Assembly: GCA_002327525.1 (NCBI GenBank)
Contig: DCWG01000105.1
Span: 454 to 13,444, forward strand
Source of the DNA: Gammaproteobacteria bacterium UBA2168
GTDB taxonomy: Bacteria > Pseudomonadota > Gammaproteobacteria > Pseudomonadales > Azotimanducaceae
Length of the DNA: 12,991 nt
Direction of reading: 5' to 3'
Below, piece by piece: positions 7,168-12,991 of the stretch. A model generated the notes under the pieces. The model saw only the letters and a list, made by a program, of their open reading frames with translations. It ran no database searches and was not told the origin of the DNA. Made by a program: the position numbers and the translations under genes. Within the stretch, counting starts at the first letter, position 1; the number at the start of each line of letters is the position of its first letter.

Positions 7168-9069
7168 ATGAATCAATCAGCGCAATCCCGGACAGATCTG
7201 GTGCCAATAAGAAAGCCCAGGGACGAGCCTGTCCACGAGTTAGTGCTCGAGGAATTCGTTGTCGAGATCGTCAGCGACTCCGGCGAAGGCGCGCAACGGT
7301 GCGGGCAGTCGTTTGCCTCGATCGCAGCCCGCATGGGTCACGGCATCTGGACCGTGGAGATCATTCCCGCGGAGATCCAGCCACCCGCGCGTAGCATCGA
7401 AGGTGCGAGCGGTAATCGGATTCGGGTGGGCACCCAGGCCGTCACCAACGGGGGCGACGAGGCCGACCTGGTGGTCGCGTTCAACGAACAGGTGCTGTTG
7501 GGCCGCATCCGCGCCGAAGAACTGAAGCCCGGCTGCACGATCCTGCTCGAAGACAAATGGCGCAGCAGCAAAGATGAGAGCATCGCCGCCGCCTATACAA
7601 GCGTCCATGATCAGCTCACAACCGACGGATTTCAGGTCGTCGAGATCCCGATGGAAGAGGAATGCCTCAAATATGTCGCCGACCCCCATCGCGGCAAGAA
7701 CATGTTCGCGCTCGGGCTGATGTCCCGGGTCTGCGGCCTGGATCTCGAACTGGCCCTCGAGCAGGTAGCCCTGACCTTCGCCAAGAAGGGCGCGCGCGTT
7801 ATTGAGCCGAATCAGCAGCTACTGCAAGCGGGTTGGGACTGGGCTGAGGCAAACCTCGACATACGTTTCCGTGTCCCGACCACACCAGCCAAGGAACCGC
7901 GGCTGGTCGTGAACGGCAACACCGCACTCGGTCTGGGAGTGATGGCCTCCGGTATGGATGTTTGCGCCATGTACCCGATCACCCCGGCCACATCCGCTTC
8001 GCACTATCTGAGCGATGTTTTTCAGAGCGTGGGTGGCGTAGTGCATCAGGCGGAAGACGAAATTGCCGCCTGCGCTTTTGCCATCGGCGCCTCCTACGCC
8101 GGAAAGTGCGCGGTGACGATCACCTCGGGACCCGGATACTCGTTGAAGCAGGAAGGCATCGGATTGGCCGTAATGGGCGAGATCCCGCTCGTGGTCGTAA
8201 ACGTGCAGCGCGGCGGTCCTTCAACAGGTCAGCCCACCAAGGCCGAGCAGGGTGATCTGCTTGCTGCCTGCTTCGGCGGCCATGGAGATGCACCAAAGGT
8301 GGTGATGGCCGTTTCCGACATCGAAGACTGCTTCTATTCTGTGATCACCGCGCGCAAGATCGCTGAAGCATTCAACGTGGTGGTCGTGCTGCTTTCGGAT
8401 GCCAGCCTCGGCTCGGCCCAGCAACCTTTCGTGAGACCACAATTCAATGAAGAGTGGCTGGCACCGCCTGTTGATCAGAGTCCGGTACCCGAGGGAGTGA
8501 CTCCCTACGACTGGGATCCCGAAACGGGGCTTGCCACCAGGTTCATTCCTGGCCAGCCGAACGGCATGCACTGCCTGACCGGGCTGGCTCACGACCGAAT
8601 GAGCCACATCGTCTACAACCCCGAGCAAAATCACGAGACCATCCGCCGACGCAGTCTGAAACTGGCAGCCCTGCAGAAGTCGCTGAAACCACCCAATGTA
8701 TTCGGCGACGAGGAAGGCGAACTCCTGGTCGTCGGGTGGGGAAGCACAAAGGGGGCCATCGAGGAAGCTGTCACCCGGGTGCGCGCCGATGGAAAGAGCG
8801 TGTCTTCGCTGCATCTCAAGTTTCTGCAACCGATGGCCTCGGGCATCAAGGAGGTGCTGCAGCGATTCGATCGAGTGATGGCGGTGGAGAACAACTGGAG
8901 CGATGACCTGAACGACGCGCTGGTGGATGAAGAGAATCGTCGATATTCGAATATGGCCTGGCTGCTACGCGCGCGCTGCCTGGTCGACATCGATTGCTGG
9001 GGTGAAGTCAAAGGCCAGCCACTCAAACCCGGTGCGATCGAACGCGCGCTGCGAGAGAAGCTAGGTTAG
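7168..9069 (+). CDS. korA: 2-oxoacid:acceptor oxidoreductase, gamma-alpha fused subunit
   Basis: This is the large subunit of a CoA-dependent 2-oxoacid:ferredoxin oxidoreductase. Of 633 residues, about 28-230 form the gamma domain (SDSGEGAQRCGQSFA, NRIRVGTQAVT) and about 245 to the end form the alpha domain. The alpha signature is complete: YPITPAT at 269-275, the EDEIAA helix at 296-301, SGPGYSLKQEGIGLAVMGE at 320-338, and RGGPSTGQPTKAEQGD at 348-363, whose Arg348 is the likely substrate-contacting Arg. It contains no ferredoxin domain. The ATG at 7168, with AAGGA upstream, is preferred over an earlier in-frame ATG at 7003 that would overlap the NfnB-like gene by 125 bases. The gap from that gene is 40 bases, and korB follows after 14. 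The fused form matches KorA of archaeal-type 2-oxoglutarate oxidoreductases; 2-oxoglutarate is the favoured substrate but is not proven by sequence. Confidence 0.93.
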   Translation: MNQSAQSRTDLVPIRKPRDEPVHELVLEEFVVEIVSDSGEGAQRCGQSFASIAARMGHGIWTVEIIPAEIQPPARSIEGASGNRIRVGTQAVTNGGDEADLVVAFNEQVLLGRIRAEELKPGCTILLEDKWRSSKDESIAAAYTSVHDQLTTDGFQVVEIPMEEECLKYVADPHRGKNMFALGLMSRVCGLDLELALEQVALTFAKKGARVIEPNQQLLQAGWDWAEANLDIRFRVPTTPAKEPRLVVNGNTALGLGVMASGMDVCAMYPITPATSASHYLSDVFQSVGGVVHQAEDEIAACAFAIGASYAGKCAVTITSGPGYSLKQEGIGLAVMGEIPLVVVNVQRGGPSTGQPTKAEQGDLLAACFGGHGDAPKVVMAVSDIEDCFYSVITARKIAEAFNVVVVLLSDASLGSAQQPFVRPQFNEEWLAPPVDQSPVPEGVTPYDWDPETGLATRFIPGQPNGMHCLTGLAHDRMSHIVYNPEQNHETIRRRSLKLAALQKSLKPPNVFGDEEGELLVVGWGSTKGAIEEAVTRVRADGKSVSSLHLKFLQPMASGIKEVLQRFDRVMAVENNWSDDLNDALVDEENRRYSNMAWLLRARCLVDIDCWGEVKGQPLKPGAIERALREKLG

Positions 9070-9083
9070 GAAGAGGTAGTCAT

Positions 9084-10049
9084 ATGTCAGTTTCTGCACC
9101 GCGATGCCTGCTGTGGTCCAACGATGAACCGGTCGTGCTCGACGACTACGTTTCCGAGGAACCCCGCTGGTGTACCGGCTGCGGGGATCTGGCGATCCTG
9201 GCGGCCGTTCAGCGTCTGTGTCGGGATGAGCAACTCGCCCGGGAGAAGATCGTCTTCGTATCCGGAATCGGCTGTTCGAGCAGATTTCCCCACTACATGA
9301 ACACCTACGGGTTTCATGGTCTGCACGGGCGCGCGTTGCCCGTTGCAGAAGGCATCAGGATAAAGCGCCCCGACCTGCACGTTTTCGTCAACACCGGCGA
9401 TGGCGACTGCTGCAGTATCGGCGCCGCCCACTGGATTCACGCCATTCGCTACAACATGAACATGACCGTGCTGCTGCACGACAACGAAATTTACGGTTTG
9501 ACCAAAAAGCAGGTCTCGCCTACTTCGCCCAAGGGACTTGCCAGCAACACCACGCCACGAGGTGCTTACCTCGACAGCCTGAACCCGATGGAGACGACAC
9601 TCGGGGTGGCAAACGTTTCGTTTGCGGCGCAAGCGGTGGACTGGGCTCCCGGGCTCCTCTACGACATCATCTCGAAGGCATACAAACATCCCGGCTGCTC
9701 TTTTGTTCGCGTACTCCAACGCTGTCCCGAATACCTTCCGGAGCACTTCGATCATTGGATGGACGATCCGGATCAGTTGCTCCTACTCACTCATGAAGAC
9801 GGTATGCAGGTAACACCCGACCTCGCAAGGATCTACAAGCAGCAGGAGATTCACGATCCGATGGATCTCAACCGTGCGCGCGAAATCGCCTCCATGAAGG
9901 ATCGCATACCGGTGGGCATTCTGTACCGAAACGAACAAGTCCCCTGCTACGAAGACGTTCTCAACCCTGCGGGGCTCTTTACGCCCGAGGTCGTGCGCAC
10001 CAACATCGAAGCAGAATTGGACAAGTTCACCGTCTGGCCAGCGTCATGA
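9084..10049 (+). CDS. korB: 2-oxoacid:acceptor oxidoreductase beta subunit (thiamine diphosphate, [4Fe-4S])
   Basis: This 321-residue subunit holds the active-site thiamine diphosphate and a [4Fe-4S] cluster. The four probable cluster ligands are Cys30 and Cys33 (WCTGCGD), Cys64 (GIGCSS) and Cys214 (LQRCPEY). The cofactor motif begins GDGD at 105-108 and ends at Asn134 in HDNEIYGLTKKQVSPTSP. The LTKKQ phrase resembles the LTKGQ of broad 2-oxoacid and 2-oxoglutarate enzymes. With KorA it makes the minimal two-polypeptide enzyme that converts a 2-oxoacid plus CoA into acyl-CoA, CO2 and two low-potential electrons. A GAGG sequence lies 7 bases before the ATG, only 14 bases after korA stops, so translation is probably coupled. 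The C-terminal extension beyond residue 230 is usual for this family. Confidence 0.93.
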   Translation: MSVSAPRCLLWSNDEPVVLDDYVSEEPRWCTGCGDLAILAAVQRLCRDEQLAREKIVFVSGIGCSSRFPHYMNTYGFHGLHGRALPVAEGIRIKRPDLHVFVNTGDGDCCSIGAAHWIHAIRYNMNMTVLLHDNEIYGLTKKQVSPTSPKGLASNTTPRGAYLDSLNPMETTLGVANVSFAAQAVDWAPGLLYDIISKAYKHPGCSFVRVLQRCPEYLPEHFDHWMDDPDQLLLLTHEDGMQVTPDLARIYKQQEIHDPMDLNRAREIASMKDRIPVGILYRNEQVPCYEDVLNPAGLFTPEVVRTNIEAELDKFTVWPAS

Positions 10050-10104
10050 GTGTGACACGCCGGCCGAGCACGGGCCGAAGTGAACAAGCGGTAGCGAGCA
10101 CCCA

Positions 10105-12354
10105 ATGAACGTCAGTATCAAACAGTTGATTCGGTTTCACGTCACGGGAGAGAACGCCGACGAGCAGCAAATGGACGACCGTGGCCTGCGACCGGCACTC
10201 CTTGCGCCCTATCGGGATCTCACATCTTTGCGCTACGACTATCCTCTGATCCTGGTGCAGGGCGAGCGCGAGGAAACGAGCGTGCGCTCACTGTCGAGCA
10301 TCGTGGATGAACTTTTGCAGGAAACTGCGCCGCACGGTATCGAGGGTGAGCGGATGCGCAAGCATTGCTTTCGTCTCGAGACCAGAATCCGTGCCCTTGC
10401 CACCCGTCAGGTGCAAGGGTCTCTGGCTGAACTGTGGGACATCGCCGCGCTCGAACTAGTGTCCGAAAGCGACGAAGAAACCGCCTGGTCGCTGACGAAA
10501 GAACTGAACCACGCACGCCAACGGGTGCCGGCCAACGGCACGGTCGTCGACTGCGACGAGAAGGTGACGAGCGTCCTTCTCGAGCACCTGTGGAGGCGCA
10601 CGTATCGAGCCCGCAGCCATGACGCGCTCAAGCGTCTCGATCAGCTCAGTGCGCAGTTGTCACAAATTCTCGAGGCCGATTTCCAGACCACCCGGGCAGC
10701 ACGGACCCCGGAATCTCTGAAGGGATCCATGGGCGCCGGTGTCGATGATACGTTCGACTTCGTGGCTTTGTCGGACATGCTGGAAAAGGGTGCCCGGAAC
10801 AGCTCGGTAACCGAGCGCAGACGGCAACGGATTAGTGCCGCACTCGCCGCCCTTCAAGCCCAGCCTTTCTTCGTTCCCGAATCCGAAGGGCAAAACGAAT
10901 CGGATGATGGCGCCGCCCGGGATTTCGTGTTCTCAAGCTGCACGGACGCGTGGCATGCCTTTGAAGCCCACACCCCTGCAAAGATAGAACTGCTCAAAGC
11001 CATTGCGACCGCGGAACTCGAGATCGACAACCGCTACGATGAATCGGAGCACGATGAACTTCTCGCCGGTTTCTCCGAGGCTTCGCTCACACAGGAAGAC
11101 CTCGACTTCTTCCCGTCGTACCTGATCTGCATGCACATCGAGGCATGCCAGGGGAGCGAGAAAGCGAAGCTCATCGAGCTGCTCTGCTCGGGGCTGCCCA
11201 TGAAGGTGCTCGTCGAGACGGACGATATTCTGGCAGAGCCTTCGTTGTGCGAAGGCCAGTTCACCTTTGGCGCGCGCAGTCAGCAGCTGGCAACCATGAC
11301 GATCGGTCTGAACAACGCTTTCGTCCTGCAGACAACGTCTTCGTGTCTGTATCAGACGCGAGATCGGATCGAGTGCGGACTCACCTACGAAGGCCCTGCG
11401 TTATTCAGCGTTTATGCAGGCTCACACACCAACATTACCGATCTTCCCCGTTACCTCACGGCCGCTAGCGCAACACAGTCACGGGCTTTTCCCACTTTCA
11501 CCTACGATCCGGCGCTCGGTGCGGACCAGGCAACGCGCTTTGATGTGGACGACAATCCACAGGCACAGACAGATTGGCCGCTACAAAATCTCGCATACGA
11601 GGATGAGGATTTACAGCGAGTTTCGCAGGATATCACCTTCACCTTCGTAGAATTCGCCGCCTGCGACACGCGCTATGCGAGGTTTTTCGCGACCGTTGCC
11701 AACCAGGGCAGCGAGGATGTTCTCGTGCCCTGCGGTGAGTATGTGACAAGCAGCGAAGGCGAAAACGGGAACAAAGTACCTTTCGTGTTGATGGTCGACG
11801 CCGAGGACGTCCTGCAAACGTGCATCGTCGACGACAAGCTGATCCAAGCCGCCAGGCGCTGCCGAGAGATGTGGCACAGTCTCCAGGAGCTGGGTGGCAT
11901 TCACAACTCACACGCAATGAGATTGCTCGAACTAGAGCGCAACGAATGGGAGCAGGAAAAGGAAAGGGAGATCGAGCAACTCAAGCTTCAAGCGGATACG
12001 GCTCCCATAGAACCCGGCGACCAGCCCATCGTCGACCAAGTTAGCGCTCCGCCCCAGGATGCCCCGGCAGCTGATCCGGAACCAGTGCCTGAGGAGCCAC
12101 CCAGCAGCGACGAGGCGTATATAGAAACACCGCGTTGCACTACCTGTGACGAGTGCACCGATCTCAACGGCAAGCTGTTCGCGTACGACGAAAACAAGCA
12201 GGCCTACATCGCCGACATCACTGCGGGGAGCTACCGGGAGCTGGTGGAAGCCGCGGAGATCTGCCAGGTGGCGATCATCCACCCCGGCAAACCGCTCAAT
12301 CAGGCCGAAGTTGGTTTGAGCGACCTAATCGAGCGGGCCGAAGAATTCAGCTGA
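10105..12354 (+). CDS. Large PFOR-like protein with C-terminal single-cluster ferredoxin domain, uncharacterised
   Basis: I do not recognise a named family for this 749-residue protein. Residues 1-330 are helical-looking with no motif I know. Residues about 355-500 follow the order of the thiamine domain of pyruvate:ferredoxin oxidoreductase: GLPMKVLVETDD (compare xKVLVLDTEVYSN), ATMTIGLNNAFVLQ, then GPALFSVYAG, AFPTFTYDP and AYEDED. The cofactor GDG motif that should lie just before this is absent, so catalysis is unlikely. Residues 605-628 look like a charged coiled coil and 630-675 form a Pro/Asp/Glu linker. The end is a one-cluster ferredoxin with Cys678, 681, 684 (CTTCDEC) and Cys720 (CQVAIIHPGKP), where Gln replaces the usual Pro after the last Cys. 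It lies 55 bases after korB in the same direction, so a role as electron carrier or scaffold for KorAB is likely. The Shine-Dalgarno is weak. Confidence 0.8.
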   Translation: MNVSIKQLIRFHVTGENADEQQMDDRGLRPALLAPYRDLTSLRYDYPLILVQGEREETSVRSLSSIVDELLQETAPHGIEGERMRKHCFRLETRIRALATRQVQGSLAELWDIAALELVSESDEETAWSLTKELNHARQRVPANGTVVDCDEKVTSVLLEHLWRRTYRARSHDALKRLDQLSAQLSQILEADFQTTRAARTPESLKGSMGAGVDDTFDFVALSDMLEKGARNSSVTERRRQRISAALAALQAQPFFVPESEGQNESDDGAARDFVFSSCTDAWHAFEAHTPAKIELLKAIATAELEIDNRYDESEHDELLAGFSEASLTQEDLDFFPSYLICMHIEACQGSEKAKLIELLCSGLPMKVLVETDDILAEPSLCEGQFTFGARSQQLATMTIGLNNAFVLQTTSSCLYQTRDRIECGLTYEGPALFSVYAGSHTNITDLPRYLTAASATQSRAFPTFTYDPALGADQATRFDVDDNPQAQTDWPLQNLAYEDEDLQRVSQDITFTFVEFAACDTRYARFFATVANQGSEDVLVPCGEYVTSSEGENGNKVPFVLMVDAEDVLQTCIVDDKLIQAARRCREMWHSLQELGGIHNSHAMRLLELERNEWEQEKEREIEQLKLQADTAPIEPGDQPIVDQVSAPPQDAPAADPEPVPEEPPSSDEAYIETPRCTTCDECTDLNGKLFAYDENKQAYIADITAGSYRELVEAAEICQVAIIHPGKPLNQAEVGLSDLIERAEEFS

Positions 12355-12376
12355 ATCGGCACGATTTGATCGTCGT

Positions 12377-12403
12377 GCGGCGTTACCTCGCGCCGCTTAT
12401 TTC
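12377..12403 (+). terminator. Intrinsic terminator of the kor operon
   Basis: GCGGCG (12377-12382) pairs perfectly with CGCCGC (12391-12396) around an 8-base loop, followed by TTATTTC. It starts 22 bases after the last stop codon of the operon. A weaker 6 bp hairpin, GCACGA/TCGTGC at 12359-12378, precedes and overlaps it and has no T tail. The tail overlaps the stop codon of the converging NorR fragment. Confidence 0.6.
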
Positions 12404-12672
12404 ATACCCAGGCGTTTGGCCAGGCGATGCAGATTATCACTGTCCACACCCAGCGTTCGCGCCGCGTCCGCCCAATTGCCGTGGCTGTCTTCAACGACAT
12501 GACCGATGTAGCCACGCTGAAACGCATCCGTTGCCTGACGCAGGCTTTCGTATTGCAGGTTCGCTGTCGCGATTGCTGCGGCCGCCGGTGCGGCTGGGCC
12601 GTCGCCGATAGCGAAGTGACCTGCCCCCAGTACCGAATCCAGCTCTAAAGTTACAGCGTCATTGATATCGCC
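12397..12672 (-). pseudogene. norR: C-terminal fragment of a NorR-type sigma-54-dependent activator
   Basis: The minus strand is open from an in-frame stop at 12673-12675 to TAA at 12397 and encodes 91 residues with no start codon in a sensible place. The end ATDAFQRGYIGHVVEDSHGN is followed by WADAARTLGVDSDNLHRLAK and RLGMK, which is the Fis-type helix-turn-helix and terminus of NorR proteins (compare the NLHRLAKRLGLK ending). The upstream part, VTLELDSVLG and an Ala-rich linker, fits the stretch between the AAA+ and DNA-binding domains. The AAA+ and GAF domains are missing, and the sequence turns AT-rich at the break near 12670. It converges on the kor operon. NorR senses nitric oxide and drives detoxification genes, but this piece alone cannot activate transcription. 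Confidence 0.75.
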
Positions 12673-12675
12673 TTA

Positions 12676-12991
12676 TTTTCTTGGACCGCTACAACCCAAT
12701 TACTATTTGATTGTCTAGTCTGGGGTGCGGGCGGTTTGTAGCTGGCGTACTTCGCAATCGGTTTGATCAAAGGTGTGATGGGTAACGCGCAAACGGTGAA
12801 ACCGGCCGCCGGAGGCATTTATTACCCGGCTGAAGAGAGCCTGGCGCGGGCTCGCACCGTCCGCCCGATGCAACATGTGTCCATCCAAGGCATAGTGTTC
12901 GCATCACTTCGCAGCGGATTTGTGCTTGCGCCACCTTTGGATCGTTCTTGGCTGTCTTGCCGTGGGGTTGGGGGCAGCGATTTCTTTATTT
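12676..12991. other. Terminal stretch without an assignable gene
   Basis: No frame gives a recognisable protein. The longest suggestive stretch is on the minus strand, open from 12903 to a stop at 12715-12717, with an internal ATG giving about 50 residues that end TFDQTDCEVRQLQTARTPD. I could not place it in a family. It may be the tail of another decayed gene. The first 40 bases are AT-rich compared with the rest of the window. Confidence 0.4.

Noticed and set aside
12715..12903. Minus-strand open stretch ending QTARTPD
   Set aside because: It is about 62 codons with no clear ribosome binding site or family match, so it is mentioned only in the terminal stretch.

Overview
The window is a high-GC bacterial segment, probably a genomic island boundary, in three parts. 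Part one (1-2679, minus strand) is a two-gene unit: a membrane-anchored PQQ-type beta-propeller protein, then a Tat-exported alpha/beta hydrolase of the epoxide hydrolase/haloalkane dehalogenase type that runs off the left edge. Such WPQWRG-type propellers next to MDRRSFLK-type exported hydrolases are frequent in Acidobacteriota-like genomes, but the sequence alone does not fix the taxon.

Part two (about 2680-4512) holds no intact gene. It is mobile-element debris: a short direct repeat, the 3' half of a tRNA-Phe with encoded CCA (an integrase attachment site), a tyrosine integrase decayed at both ends, a possibly structured RNA block (perhaps a group II intron remnant), and the N-terminus of an IS6-family transposase.

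Part three (4513-12354, plus strand) is the functional core: five closely spaced genes in one direction. They encode an NfnA/PyrK-like FAD/NAD/[2Fe-2S] reductase, an NfnB/GltD-like Fe-S flavoprotein, a gamma-alpha fused 2-oxoacid:ferredoxin oxidoreductase large subunit (KorA), its thiamine-diphosphate beta subunit (KorB), and a 749-residue protein that ends in a one-cluster ferredoxin domain. The likely joint role is CoA-dependent oxidative decarboxylation of a 2-oxoacid (2-oxoglutarate is the best guess), or the reverse reductive carboxylation, coupled to NAD(P)(H) through the Nfn-like pair. The last protein may be a dedicated electron carrier or scaffold. Its middle looks like a pyruvate:ferredoxin oxidoreductase thiamine domain that has lost the cofactor motif; I regard it as the most novel item here.

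A GC-rich hairpin with a T-rich tail ends the operon. Converging on it is an unlisted C-terminal fragment of a NorR-type sigma-54 activator (12397-12672, minus), cut off before its AAA+ domain. The final 320 bases hold nothing I can name. NfnA codon use (almost all C/G third positions) looks closer to the left-hand genes than to the four downstream genes, so the operon may be a mosaic, or the contig joins two sources near 5550.
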